Shown here piece by piece: positions 1 to 12,374 of a DNA stretch of 64,000 nt. Made by a program: the position numbers and the translations under genes. The DNA is from Alligator mississippiensis (lineage: Eukaryota; Chordata; Crocodylia; Alligatoridae). Location of the stretch: positions 51,140,501 through 51,204,500 of the forward strand of contig NC_081825.1 in NCBI RefSeq assembly GCF_030867095.1. The letters are read 5' to 3'. Under the pieces are notes generated by a model. That model did not search any database. It was not told the DNA's origin and was given only the letters and a program-made list of their open reading frames with translations. Every line of letters begins with the position of its first letter. Positions within the stretch are counted from its first letter, which is position 1.

Positions 1-1103
1 TGGATGCTAGTAATACAAATAAGAAAATTAATTCAGTTCATTTCTCTAGTAATTCAGGGATGAATTTCCGTACATTTTTAAGACGAAGTGCTTTAAGTAC
101 TAAGTATTATTACTAAGTCAATGGAAACAATCATTTTAATGTTTTCAAGGCAAGCATCATACTGTATTTTATTTAGAGAGCACCTAGAACAGAGATCCCT
201 GACTTAATTGAGCTCTTTAGGTATTACTAACAGGTCTGTTTAAAGAAAAGCAGGAAATATTGAAGCTTCCCACTAGGGATGTGAAAGGTTAAATGATTAA
301 TTGTTTAACCAATAAGTGCAGTGATAACCAGTTAGCTTACTGCTTATCCTTCAGCTTGGACTGGGTGCAGTTTGGCAGGGAATTGGGGGAGGAGAAGCCA
401 TGCGTTGCTCCAGCAGGAATCAGAAGGCAACAGTAGGGCAGGCAGGATGGAGGGAGGGAGGAGCAAGGAGGGTAGAGCAGGGGAAGGGGAATTTATTGCC
501 ACCACCAGGAATCCCACACCAGCCATGCTGCCAGCAGTGCAAGGAGTAATAGAAGAGGGAGGGGCATGCTGCCCTCACCTCCTCCTGCTGCCATCTGCTC
601 ATGCACTGGGTCACAGCTTTACCATGCCACCATGACCTGATTGCCGCTGCCACTACTTCCCTCAGGCCGCCTGTGCTGCTCCCCACCCCACCTCCCCTCT
701 GGCTGGCTGGCGGCAGGTGGATGTGAGGGCAGTGCAGCCTCCCCCATTACTCTTTTTGCTGCTGGTGGTGTAGTTGGCACTGGGGTCCTGGTGGTGGTGG
801 CAATGAGTCTCACTGCCCTGCTCCACCCTCCCATGCTGGGTCCCGCCCCTGGGCCATGGAGACTGCTCCTGCTCATGTCCCTATGCAGCCCCATGCCATG
901 CTGTGGGCACACAAATCTGCAGGGGGAGGTGGGGAGGGGGCACGTGCCAACCAGCCTGCAGAGCTCTTTGCCAAAGCAGGGAATCCACGGGTTTCTCTGC
1001 TAAAAGGAGAAATCCACGTTTTCTCTGATAAAAAGGGGAAACCTGTGGTTTTCTGTTTTTCCGTGGGAAATGGAAAACCCAGATCCCTGCTTATCAATTA
1101 AGC

Positions 1104-1385
1104 CAGAGGTTTTCAACCTTTGTGGTTGGTGCACCCCTGCAGCCAGTCAAGAAGCCGGGAGTCCCCCGACTGGTCGACAAGCATGATGGGGGAAGGGTGT
1201 CCCCCTGCATCTGATTGATGAGCTGGGGGGGGCAAGAGGGGATCCTCCCACGCACAGTGACGAAACCAAAAGCGCCAATGGCAAAACCGGAAGTGTCTCC
1301 TGCTTCTCCACACTGCTGCCATGTATGCCCTGAGGCCTTCCCAACTACCCCCAGGCGTACGCGTGCCCCTGGTTGACAACCCCTG
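1104..1385. mobile_element. hAT-like non-autonomous element, 282 bp, nested
   Basis: Ends are CAGAGGTTTTCAACC at the left and CAGGGGTTGTCAACC at the right (opposite strand). A perfect 8-bp duplication AATTAAGC lies at 1096-1103 and 1386-1393. The interior is GC-rich with no transposase. It sits inside the larger hAT-like element 274-3023 and is therefore the younger of the two. Confidence 0.88.
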
Positions 1386-1539
1386 AATTAAGCAGCTATC
1401 TGCTCCTTCACAGGTGCTCCATCCCAGTGGAAGGCTTCCTGTGGCTGTGTTATCTGGCTGGGCTTGCCTCCTCTCCCTGTCCCCCCAGTCAAAGGGCTTT
1501 GTGAGCAGGTGTTATGGGTTATGGGTTAACCGTTTAATC

Positions 1540-2962
1540 CAGGGGTGGGCAATTATTTTGGCCGGAGGGCCACTTAATGAGTTTTGGTGAGCTGCTGAGG
1601 TGAGCTGTTGAGGGCTGCAAGGGCAGCACTGCCCCTTGATAGGTGCCCTGCCCCCTGATCACCATCTTGGGACCAGAAGTACCTCCCTTAGCTCCTGACC
1701 TTTACCACCAGAACTCCTTCTCCTTGCTCCCAGAAGTACACCTTTTGGGAGGGATGAGGCTTGCCATCTTGGAACCAGGAAAAAAACCAAACCATATAGT
1801 AAAAATCAAACATCTACTATACATATTTTAATGTTATTTCAAAAAATATTTTTGTCTTAATTTACATGTTTGCATACTGTAGAGGGGATTGCATAATAGT
1901 TAAAAAATAAAGTCTTACTGTTGTATATTGTGTGTGGGGGAGTGTGTGTGTGTGTGTGGTGAGGTGCGTATGTGTGTGGGTGGGTGTGGGGTTTATGCGG
2001 GGGTTGTGGAGAGAAGGGTGTGGGCGGCAGTGTGATTGTGGGTGTATGGGGTGGTGTGAGGGAGGTGTGGGTTTGGGAAGTGTGCTTCCCGCATGGTGCA
2101 CAGCCCCTGCCAGTGGCAGCAGCAGCAGCAGCAGCAGGCCCTCAGGGAGCTCGTGGTCTGTGCAAGCGGAGCCCCCTGGCAGCACATGGCTCTAGCCACT
2201 TCTGTGAGCTGCACATGGCGGCAAGGAGTAGGACCAGACTGCCCCATCTCCATTGCACGGGGCTCCCTGCATCTCCAGGGACTCGGGTAGAGTTGTGTGC
2301 TGCAGGGGTGGGAGCCCCGTGTGATGAAGCTAGCTGCTTGGCCGTGCTCCCAGGTGCCATATGCAGCTCCCGGGACTCCGCTTGGAAGCAGGGAGCAGAG
2401 CTGACCAGGCCTGGCTCCATCACGTAGGGCTCCATGCTGCTTCCAGCAGAGTGCCAGGAGAACCAGGTGGTGGCAAAGGCTGCTGGCTCCATCGCACAGG
2501 GCTTCTCCCTGGTGGTGTGCAAATCCTGGGAGCTGCATGAGACACGGGGAGCCCTATGCAATGGAAACAGGCTGACCTGGGCTCCACGCTCCTGCTGCCC
2601 CACTGGGCTTGGGCCTGGTTCTCCATTCTCCCACTCAGGTGCAGCTTCTCCCCGCTGCCTAGAGCTCTGCAGCACAGACGTGAGGAGCTGAGTAGTTCCC
2701 CTGGCAGTGGCAGTAGTGGCTTTGCCCGGAAACTGTGCACTGACTGGGGCCAGGGCCAGGGCCTGGCCTTTCCCCTGCATGAGGGTGGGAGCATAGCATG
2801 CTGCCCTGGTTGAAGTCGGTGAGGCTCAGGCCTCATGTGAGTGTAGCAGCAGCAGCAGCAGCTGTGGGCCAAGTGGGATACAATTAATTGGTGGGGACCT
2901 GCCTGCGGGCCGGATAAAAATTGCCTGGCAGTGGCCTACAAATCATATTTTGCCTGCCCTTG
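1540..2962. mobile_element. hAT-like non-autonomous element, 1.42 kb, nested
   Basis: The left end reads CAGGGGTGGGCAATTAT; the right end on the opposite strand reads CAAGGGCAGGCAAAATA. The flanks GTTTAATC (1532-1539) and GTTTAACT (2963-2970) agree at 6 of 8 positions, as an aged target duplication. The interior holds a GT-rich simple repeat (about 1926-2080) and CAG-type triplet runs near 2117-2137 and 2848-2862. A second copy of the same family begins at 36362 in an intron of N4BP2. The GC-rich open frames show no transposase motifs. Confidence 0.8.
1926..2080. repeat. GT-rich simple repeat inside the hAT-like element
   Basis: Imperfect TGTGTGGG-type repeat of about 150 bp. It lies at the same internal position as the much longer GT-rich tract of the sister copy (about 36557-37145), so it belongs to the element rather than arising at this locus. 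Confidence 0.8.
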
Positions 2963-3356
2963 GTTTAACTGATATAATTAGAGGAGGTTAAGACTTAAAA
3001 AAAAAAAAAGATTTACATTCCTACTTCCCACCTCCTTCTTAAGTCTTCCTCAGCCACATGATATAAGTGGTATTTTCCTAGTTTTCTCTACCTTCCTATA
3101 ACAGGGTGTTCCCTAGCTGCTATTCACTTTCAACCTGCTGTTTATCCCCTCACCAGCTTTCAGTATGTGAAGCCAGTGGATCAGCTCCAGTCCTGTATCA
3201 TCTTGTACCATTGGACAATTCTTGTCACTGGGACCATGTGTTTCCCACCAGGGAGTTCCTCTGGTGGGTGAAGCAGAGTACACCATGGGGGCCAAGTTCC
3301 CTTGGCTCATAATGGCCATACTGGCCTACCACTGTGGTCCTTTGGCTCCAGGGTGG

Positions 3357-3560
3357 GAAAATGGGCTGCACGCCGCCAAGGCTTTGACCCTTTCCTCGCT
3401 GACAGAGCTCTTCTTATATTTCCAGAAGTTACATTTACCTTCTCTGCCCTGCCAGCTTAGCTTGCACTGTTTTGTTTTATTGGGTACTTGCCCCATCTCC
3501 CTTTGTACTCTCTCTGTCTTTTCTTTCCTACTTAAAGCAGGTTTTATTTTCATCCTGTAT
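3357..3560 (+). repeat. Interspersed repeat, copy 1 of 2
   Basis: This stretch and 7101-7310 are clearly homologous in the same orientation. They share GGGCTGCAC, CTGACAGAG, TTTCCAGAAGT, the 24-bp core around TTGCACTGTTTTGTTTTATT, and CTTTCCTACTTAAAG. I do not recognise the family. Both copies have a CR1-like fragment nearby, but the shared segment itself is not CR1. Confidence 0.65.
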
Positions 3561-3640
3561 TTATTACCCAGAACGACACAGATGCCTGGACTGGAAAAGA
3601 CTGCAGGGGTCACCTAGTCCAACCTCAGCCCAGAGGTGGG
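3560..3640 (-). mobile_element. CR1-like LINE fragment, 3' end
   Basis: The text around CTGGAAAAGACTGCAGGGGTCACCTAGTCCAACC (key words GACTGCAG, GTCACCTAGTCCAAC) matches the reversed CR1 3' UTR pattern seen in reptiles and birds. It is short and worn. Confidence 0.45.
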
Positions 3641-3749
3641 GTGCGCTAACCTCAGGGGACAGCACTTGGATGGGGTGGTCTGGATTGGGCTGATGCTGCC
3701 CGAGCAGCCCTGCTTCTCCATGACCCTAATGACACCTCCCCAGCTCTTC

Positions 3750-4500
3750 TGGAAAACGTCCAGCGAGGGAGGTGGCAGCACTTCCCCCAGCAGCTCGAGT
3801 CCTCCTCCCCAGCCTGTTTACACAGGCCCGAGTGTCCCGCGTCCTCCGGAGGGGGCGCTGATCACCCCCCCGCCACCGCAGCTCCGGGCAGAGCCGCCTC
3901 CTGCGGCTCCTAGTTCTGGCGCCAAGCGGAAGGCGGCGCCGCAGCAGCCAGGTCCCGCGCTCCGGCCCCGGCTGTGGGCCAGGCGCGCCCCGCAGCTGCC
4001 GGGGCGGGCGGAGTCTCCTCCTGCGCTGTCCTTCCCCGGCCGGACGGAGAGCGGCACTGTGTCCCCGCGGCGCGCGCTCCGCCGGAGCCTCCCCCTTGCC
4101 CCGCTCCTGTCGCCGCCCCCGCCCCGGAGCACGGAGGCAGCAGCAGCAGCAGCGGCGGGCGCAGGCCCCGGCCCCGGCCCTCACCCCACCCCCACCCGCG
4201 GCGCGGGCGCTGCCAGGCCGGAGCCACTGGAGGTAAAGGCTGCCGGGCCGGGCCAGGCTGGGCCGGGCCGCGGAGCTACGGCTGCTTCTCCTTCTCCTTC
4301 TCCTTTTGGGCTGCGCGGCGGCTGGGCCAGGCCGCGGGCCCGGGGTGCCCTGCACGTTGCCGTGCGGGGTCCTGGGCTGGTTGCATGGAGGAAGTAACCC
4401 GCGCGGCTCCGCCTGGGGTGGGGGAAGGGGGCTGGGGCTGGGGCCGGCCTGGGAGACCGAGAGCGTCCGCGCCCCTTTCTCCAGGCGTCGTTGCCGCAGC
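3750..4500 (+). promoter_or_regulatory. N4BP2: CpG-rich block, probable N4BP2 promoter and first non-coding exon
   Basis: This is the most CpG-dense stretch of the window, with GC-box-like runs such as GGGGCGGG near 4003 and no clear TATA box, as in housekeeping promoters. It lies upstream of the only gene and on its + side. A good 5' splice site, CTGGAG|GTAAAG, ends a possible first exon at 4232. CAG and CTCCTT-type triplet runs (about 4136-4155 and 4281-4302) also occur. Assignment to N4BP2 rests on position; a divergent promoter for the minus-strand neighbour (PDS5A in mammals, from memory) is possible. The long GC-rich open frames on both strands look like composition artefacts. Confidence 0.6.
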
Positions 4501-7500
4501 GTCTTGGCCAGGTTCTCGGCGGCTTTGTTCATCTGTTCCCCCCAGCCCAAAGGGACGTGGAGCTGCAGCACTTCCTAGCGTCCCTCGGCTCTTCAGCAGG
4601 GAACAGAGCTCAGCCCTGCCGGAGCACTGAGCCTGGGCCAGACTCACAGTTGCTCTTGACTCTCAGACATCCCTCAACACAAAAGTTTGCAAGGAGCCCC
4701 TAAAAATCAAACCCGTGGGCAGGTCTAGTGCGATTCTTTGCGGCTTCCAGCAGCTAGTTGTTAAAAGCCAGCAGTGCCCGCCCTTTTCTGCTGGACCAAG
4801 GCAGGCCTTTGAAGCTGCAAGGAGAACTGACTGGATGCCAGAACAGATTATATTTGAAGGAAATCGCATTCATTTTGTTCAGTGTCTAGTCACCTGAGTT
4901 GTGACTAACACTGAGACACTGTTTTGCTTACAGCATGCTTTTGAAATTGCATTCCTTTAAAGGAGCGCCAGGTGCTGCACAATATTAAATGGTTAGCTGT
5001 GCTGACACTTATACCTGATTCACCAGATAAACTCAGAGACATTGAATAGGAGTCCAGAGCTTCAGAAACGTTCTGACCCGTTATGGCCTTTCTACACCTG
5101 AAGAATTGCACTCTTATTTTGTCCATAATTAAAGCAAGTGAAAGCTAAGAGCTGGGATTTTCTGAGAAGTTCCTTGTCTCTGAAAAGATTGAGAACCACT
5201 GCTTTAAAGCATGGTTTCCATCTGCACTGTGGATACACTTTAAAGGAGAACCCATGCCATGGTCAGGTGCCTCAACACAATTGACTTTGGTAGAGTTAGA
5301 TGTTGCCTAAAAGTATGTGCTTGTTTTCATTGCATTTCCTAGAGACCTTCTCTCATTCCTTCGCTAAGCAATGAGAACAATTTGATTGCTACTTATTAAA
5401 TGTTTACAATACTCCCTTCTCAACATATTTTCAACTTGCTCCTTTTAAGACTTGTACCCCACTTTTGCTGAAGTTATGAGTGGGGAAAAAAATCAAAGCA
5501 AATGATCAAGAAATAAAATAATCTTCAGCTTAAATCCTAGCCCACGTTTTCTGGTGATGACTCCAGATAAACGAAAGAGAGAGAGAGTTAGTTGAATCAT
5601 TCTTCACCTATTTCCTAGGTGTTAAACCTAAGTGTTAACTTCTGGATGGATCATTTAAATGAATTGTTATTTAACATGACATACTAAGAATTCAGTGCAC
5701 TTGTAAAGAAAATACTTTAAGTGTTCTTTAGATTTGGTTTTTTTTATGGTATTACCCTTCCCCCCTTCTCTTTCTTGATGGAATGTATATGACAGTAATG
5801 TAGGCTGGAAGTGGTGCTGTTGCAGCTGTAAATGTGGAGCAGAGAAAACATTAAGATTAGTATAGGTCAGGCTTTAGGTACTATCTGTGCCACATTTGAA
5901 ATTGTTTGAGGGAACCAAAGTGCAACACTGGTTTGTACTATACACCCAGTGGGAAGTTTGCTGTGACCTCTGCTGTCTGACGAAATAGAACAACCCTTTT
6001 AATCAAACTGCTAGATAAAAATGTGTTGTAGCAGGGTCCTGTAACTGGTATATTTGGGACTTATTTTTATGACCTGTTGCCTTTGGCCGTTCTTTGTCGG
6101 CTGATACAGCCCTCTGCCAAATCAAAGCATGTTGAATAAAACAACAGACCTTTCTTAAAGAGTTTACTACATTTCAGGTATAATGGAAGCAGATTACTGT
6201 GTTGAAGTCTATTGAAATATGAATTTAGCTATAAAAGTTGCTAGATTACTAGCTCCAAGTTCTTGTTTACAATGGAAAGGTTGTCGAAAGAATGACCCAA
6301 GTTAGAAACTCTAGTGTAGACAAGAGCCTTCAGTAACTTTTGCTCAGCACAATGTTATATAAGGACTTGTCTACATGAACAAGTTACCATTGCATACACT
6401 CTTTTTGTGCCCAGTATAAAAATAAGTTGCATTTATGTGACAACCCCTTGAAGTGATGTAAATTGAGAAATTTTGATCTGTCTTCATCCTAATGTGCTGT
6501 TTGTGTTTACACCTCTCTCTCTTGATTGGCTCTCCAAATGTGATCCCACACTGCTTTAAACTCTTTGGTGACCTGACCTCTCTCTGTGTATGTGGCTTGT
6601 GCACCTTCAAGGGTACAGTGACCAGGTGTTTAAACTTTTCCATGTAAATACTGGCATGTAACTGCAGTCTTCATGCTTGAATGTGATCTACATATGCTTC
6701 TGTGCACACTGCAAACCTCTGAATAGTTATTGTCATTGTTAAAGTTGGCCCCATGTCAAAATCCTAGACTTCTTTGCACTTTGGGACAAAGCCTTAGAAC
6801 CACTGCAACCAGGTGGCATACAAGGCCATTGGCAAAGAAGTGGCAGCCTTTGGGCAATTGCAGCAACACCGCATATTACTGCTCTGAGGTAAAGGATTTG
6901 AAAATGGGTCTTTTAGGCTGTGAAGGATGTTAACTGTCTTGTCATACTGCAAGGAGTTGGACTAGATCTTGATAGGCATCTCCAGCACGGAGCTGCACTT
7001 TGTGGCTGATGCAGGGAAGGGACTGCATGTTCTGAGGAGAGTGTGATAGACAAGTCCTTACAAAAGGACAACCCTGACAGCCAGGGACTGTTTGCAAGAC
7101 AGGAACCCAATCAGGGCTGCACACTGCCAAGGTGTTAACCCTTTCCCAACTGACAGAGTTCTTCTAACATTTCCAGAAGTCACAGTTACCTTCTTGTCCC
7201 TGCCAACCTTGTTTGCACTGTTTTGTTTTATTGGGTACTTCTTGCCCTATCTCTATTTGCACTCTACATACTTTCTTTCCTACTTAAAGTAGGGTTTATT
7301 TTCTACCCTCATGCAAGAATCTGTTGAATTTAGAAATAATTGAGCAAGATCACTTTTAAGGTAAAAGGTAAAAAAACAGCAAAGCAGATAAAACATGCAA
7401 AACGGATCCCACTCACATGCATCAGAATAGTTATCAAAACTTTTGACTCAGTATTTCACATTTTGAGAGAGAACATTTTCTTTAGATGAGCCTTAGTTAA

Positions 7501-9629
7501 ATCTACTTAAAATGCTACCAGAGAGAGCTGCTATGGAAAGTAAAATTCATTTTGGAGAAGGAGAAGAGTATATCATCTTGGAAAAAGCAAACATACTGAG
7601 ATATATAAAGAGGACTCCTATATGTATTAAATGTAAAACAATTTTTTTCACTCTACTCAGCAGTAGTAAGGCCTTAGCTAGACTAATGTGTCAACTTTTG
7701 GGTACCATGCTGCAGAAGAGATTAGATCAGTTGAGCAAGAAAAGTGATCAGAGGTCTAAAAAATATGCCCTGTGGCGGAAGATTGAGAAAATGGAGTCTA
7801 TTTTGCCTAGAGAAGAGATGGCTATGGGGAGAGCTGATAACACTCCTCAAATATGTATGACTGCTGAAATGGGGAAGGTTATAAACTTATCCATATCCAC
7901 TGGGATAGGACAATAAGTAATTGGCTTAAATTATGGTAAGGAAGATTTAAATTAGGCTTTAGGAAAACTTGCTAACTGTAAGAGTAATTAAATATAGGAA
8001 AGTATCACATACGTAGGTTTTGAAACCTGTAACTTTGGAAGCTTTAAATAAGAGGTTAAACAAAAATCTGCCAGACCAGGAATGGTTTTGGTATAGTTGA
8101 CTTGGTCTTTAGACAGGAAAGATGACCTCTCAAAATCCTTTCCAGCTCTGTTTCTGGTTCTTTAACAATTGTTTTAAATAGTCTTAGGAAGTGTCCTGTC
8201 TTTGTCTGTATTTCTTGGATTACCATACCAAATATTACATATATTTAAATGCCTGTTTGGAAATTTGTAGTTCATTTAAATTAAATGGGTGGGAGAACAC
8301 TGAGTTGGCTCCTTTGATGATCTTGATCTTATGAAAATGTCTCCCGCTAATTTCTTTCAGCAGTTTTCCTATGTTCTTTTTTTTTTCTCTTAAACTAAGG
8401 GAAAACAACTCGGGGATCTGGAGAAAAGAAGTTCACATGCTATCTACAGGGAAAAAACCTTGCAACTTTGTAAATAAAACCTGAGAATATAATTATCAAG
8501 TCTGTAGTCAGTTAGGTACTTCTCTTTAGCATATTTTTTAAAAACGATGTACTTTATATTTTAGCACTTAGCTTAATGGATCATTTTGAGTATACAGATC
8601 TAAAAAGTTGGTGAACTGTCACATAACTAACTGGGTGAGAGTACGGACCTTTTGAAAATGGACAGAATTTTGAATTCAGACGTGTCTTTCACAATTTTGC
8701 TACTGCAATTTTTTAAAGTTGTTATGCACTTGTGACACAGCCTGATTCACAAGTACAGATTTGGGTTAGAAAAGGATCTTCAATTTTAAATATTAGAAGA
8801 AAAGGAAATAACTCAAGATTATGTTCCATCAACCACACTTCAACTTGTTCTTACTATTCTAGATGCTGTGTATTTAGGATCAGTCTTACTAAGGTAATAA
8901 ATATTTCATAGGCCTTCTGGATGACTTCTCAGAAAAGTCCTTGTGGGATTTTGTTGTTTTATGTGAATTAGGTGAACTTAAATTTTCATGGAGGCTCTAA
9001 TGGCAGTGTCTTCAATCTGTAAATTTTTGTGTCTTCAATTCCTTTTGTAAATGTAGCCTGCCTTTGTAAAATCCCATTGCATATACAATACGCAGTGTTT
9101 TGATCTCTCTACCCCATGTGTTTAACAATGTCAATATACTTTGCTTGAAAAGTGGAGACAGTTTTCTAAAGAACTCCACAAAAATGTCTTTAGACAGTGG
9201 GAGCATCAGTCCTCCCTTTTAATCAACCAACCATAACATTTGCTTTAGGAGATAATTTGTTTTTTCAAAATGGATGTTAGGACCGTAGGGTTCAGTCTTT
9301 TGTCTATCAACTTCACTTGATTGAAAACCCCACTTATCTCTAATGCATACATTAACTAGAGTTACAACCTTACCTACTGAGTCAAGCTGAAAATATTAAA
9401 ATGAAAGTTGTCTTAAAGGAGTGAAAGGACTCTACATTCATGCTAAAAAGAGTTTTCAGTTGTGCTGAGTACTGCTGTTGAAAACGCCTCTCCAGTGTGG
9501 ACATATTAGTCCAGGGCTATTCAGTTAACTTGATTGCATAAAACCACTCTTTTTCCTTGTCTAGAAGAAGCTACAAAACAGCTTGATTAGTTGTGCATTA
9601 AGGGATATTTTCTAATTTCTGTGCTCTAG
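4501..9629. other. Non-coding DNA, probable 5' intron
   Basis: Mostly AT-rich with no exon I can support. It holds the end of a hAT-like element at about 5165-5204 (AAAGATTGAGAACCACTG), a CR1-like 3' scrap near 6950-6995 (GAGTTGGACTAGATC) and copy 2 of an unnamed repeat (7101-7310). The 134-residue open frame at 7512-7916 has no recognisable domain and is probably chance. Confidence 0.5.
7101..7310 (+). repeat. Interspersed repeat, copy 2 of 2
   Basis: Homologous to 3357-3560 in the same orientation, at roughly 80-85 % identity by eye. The family is not recognised. Confidence 0.65.
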
Positions 9630-9739
9630 GTATCCGTGCCTAGCTCCCCACCATGGTTGGCTGAATCGTTTCCTGACTGGCACTGAAGTGAGGACACCTT
9701 CAGGATGGTTAAGAACTGTGCTGAAGACATTAAAATCAA
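9630..9739 (+). other. N4BP2: Candidate non-coding exon of N4BP2 (5' UTR)
   Basis: A pyrimidine-rich 3' splice site (TTCTAATTTCTGTGCTCTAG) is followed 110 bp later by a strong 5' splice site (ATCAA|GTAAGA). The segment contains ACCATGG, a strong start context, but that frame stops after three codons, so as an exon it would carry a very short upstream ORF. This is a splice-site guess without transcript evidence. Confidence 0.33.
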
Positions 9740-10104
9740 GTAAGACTATTTGTAGTGTGCTCTGTCTTCTGTTTTTACTTTTATGCATGGTGCTGTTTCT
9801 GTAACTGATGTAATTCCATGAGTTTAAAACTAGGAAACAGAATCCTTTTGTTGAGTTAAAAGTTTTTTCTGTAGAAAAGCAACTTAAATCTAACTGAGTT
9901 CAAGCTTGAATGCCAGGTTAATCATAGTAAAATAGTAGGCATATCTAGCCATATATATTATTTAGTCCTTAAAATTACTAAGTATTATATGGTCTATTGG
10001 AAAATTGCATATTTTATTTTATATTTTTATAATTTCTATGAGGAAAATGTATTCATACCTACAGATGCCTAACTTGTATGTGCAACAATATGGTTTCCTG
10101 ACAG

Positions 10105-10208
10105 CAAGAGAAAAGTATATTCTATAGCTACAAAGTCTTTATGAAAGAAAGATCAGAAGGAATCCATTGCTGGGCAGCACAGCTGGAGTAGTCAGTGAAG
10201 GTCAAAAT
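10105..10208 (+). other. N4BP2: Second candidate non-coding exon (5' UTR)
   Basis: An acceptor, GGTTTCCTGACAG, and a near-consensus donor, AAAAT|GTAAGT, bound 104 bp. It would hold an upstream ORF of 16 codons. It may be an alternative to, or used with, 9630-9739, or may be chance. Confidence 0.25.
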
Positions 10209-12374
10209 GTAAGTTCTTTAGAATTATTACTTTATTCGAACAATAATTCTTTTTGGTCTCCAGGGTCTCAGTAGGTTTGTTAAGAATAAAAAAGTTAAAT
10301 GGAACATTGAAATATGTTTTGGGTATATATGGTTTGGAAAATTGAATGTCAGATCTGTTTAATTACTTGATTATTGGCTTTTTAATTCCTCTGAGTAATT
10401 TAAAATTTATATAGCAATCATACCACTTGAGATTGTAAGTTAAGAGTTGGGCAGGGTCAGAGTTTGTTCTATAGGTGAACTGCAGGCCTGTATGATACAA
10501 ACAAAATTGTATGGGTGGCTTAGTACTGATGGTTCAAGATTAAACTAATAAATTCTGGTGCTGCATACCTAATTTATGCATACTTTTTAATCTAACACAT
10601 TGCTAAAATATATAGCTGGCACTACCAGTCCAGTGACTATTGACTATAGAAAAATAACTATACTAACATTTCTTTCACAGTAGAAGAAATGCAATAGCCT
10701 CTGACGTAAAGTTCTGAAAGATTTGTGTGACTTTACTATGCATTTATTATCAGCTTTTTACATAAACTTGTTAAAACTGTGGCTTACTACATTTCCCTTT
10801 TGTTAGGCTTTCCCTCCTTGGTTCATCTCTTTTTTTTTTCTTTTCTTTTTCTTTTCCTATGATAATGTGATTATTGCAGCTTCATAGATTGTTGGATAAC
10901 TGCTCATGAATTTTAGCATACATTTTAAAGAATCCTGCATAGTTGCAACCCCCACGCCCCCCAATGTGAACTGCATACTTGTGAATGATGATATATATGT
11001 GAGGTCTTGTTTATATCGAATAACCCTATATTTATTTTTCAAAAAGTAAACAGTGTATGGTAGACTTTTTCCTACTATGTCAGAAAAATAAAATACCTGC
11101 ATCATGTCTAGTAATCCTTTATCATTGTTGGAAAGCTAAGAAAAAAAAGTAGACCTTTCCCAGACTAAGGAAGATGATGTTAGTTCCAATTAATTTGGCT
11201 TCATTGAGTTTAATCCTAGGATAAACATAATTTAGCACTTCACACTGAGTTTTAGCAGATGTGTTGTGGCCTAGATCATGTCTCCTGGAAGACTTATACA
11301 TTGGGTTTACACAGGAAACTTGCTTGCAAAATGAAGTTAATTGTCATTCTAGCTTTAAACAGACATCTCATTTGAGGTGGTCCTGATTGATACAAGTCAA
11401 GACCTGGAACAAATGAAAAGCAGCATAGCCCTGTACATATGTCACTATTCTAAGCTGCATTGCTGCCCCTCTGATACCTCTGTCCCTGCATGGCAATTAA
11501 CTTAATGAACTGCCATGAGTTCACAAATGTATACAGCTTGGTGGGGGTGATGGGGGGAATGTTAGCACGTTTTATCTTGGGTACTTCATAATTCCTTAAA
11601 GTCGGACGATGAACTTGTACGTCTGCAGAATCCCAGGATCTCAGGACAAAGGCTTTTTTCTGGGAGAAATGTGATGTCTGTTTACATCCTTATTCTAGGG
11701 GTTCCATTTAAAGCCTCACTCTTTCAAAACAAAAATTTAGCTTTTGTGTATGGTTATAAAGTTGTTGCAGTGAGATTCAAGATGGCTCTAGAAAGCAGGG
11801 TTGTCCTCTATGGCAGTGCCATGATGTGTGCAAAAATAGGAAGTAATTCAACATCAGCATGAAAAGTTGGGAGCAGTGCGCAGAATCCTGTCCAGTCTGG
11901 AGGGAATATCTGGTACTGGGTGCAGCTCAACAAGAAGTGGCTTTGATCCAGAGGATGGAAGCAAAGTGAGAAAGAAGAAAGTGACTTGGACTCCAGGTCA
12001 GACAACACATGGATCTGTGAAACTTGTAACAAATTGTGTCACTCTTGAATTGGGCTCATCAGCCACAAGTGGATTCATCAGACACTTCACCAGACCTCTT
12101 ACATGTACACCATGATCCAGAGGATCGATGGTTGCCTGCATGGCTGTAAAGTTGTATTTCTCCCAGGAGAAAGTCTTTTATCCCTATAGCTGTTCACACC
12201 CGTTGTTCTACTTCAAGTACTTGTGAAGTAGGCAGGATAAAATATTTTAACACTTCCTTCCCCCACAATGTTCTGTGTTTCTGTAAGCTAATTGTGGGTC
12301 ATTTAATAGTGATTCATTCCAGGGATAAGCCTGTCAGGGTGTGTGCTCTATCTGGCCATTTAATGGCAGAAGAG
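10209..12374. other. Non-coding intronic DNA
   Basis: AT-rich and gene-free. Between about 11620 and 12185 there is a weak inverted repeat: CTTTTTTCTGGGAGAAAT at the left against ACTTTCTCCTGGGAGAAAT on the opposite strand at the right. This could be an old DNA element, but no target duplication was found. Confidence 0.4.

Larger units (their letters stand above)
274..3023. mobile_element. hAT-like DNA element (outer), with two others nested in it
   Basis: The ends read TAGGGATGTGAAA at the left and, on the opposite strand, TAGGAATGTAAAT at the right, an imperfect terminal inverted repeat. A perfect 8-bp target duplication, CTTCCCAC, flanks the element at 266-273 and 3024-3031, which is the hAT signature. 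Removing the two nested elements leaves about 1 kb of its own sequence, mostly GC-rich. I see no transposase; the open frames here are short and unlike any hAT protein, so this is a non-autonomous copy. The perfect duplication makes the boundaries reliable; the family name is not known to me. Confidence 0.8.

Noticed and set aside
2117-2862. CAG/CTG triplet runs as a possible disease-type expansion locus
   Set aside because: Runs are short (about 5-7 units), lie inside a transposon copy and are interrupted.
3636-4630. Long proline/alanine/arginine-rich open frames on both strands in the CpG block
   Set aside because: Extreme GC content keeps stops rare in every frame; no domain, and the overlapping frames on both strands look alike in composition.
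7512-7916. 134-residue open frame with a possible coiled coil
   Set aside because: No recognisable family, AT-rich surroundings, no upstream promoter or poly(A) signal, and length within chance expectation.
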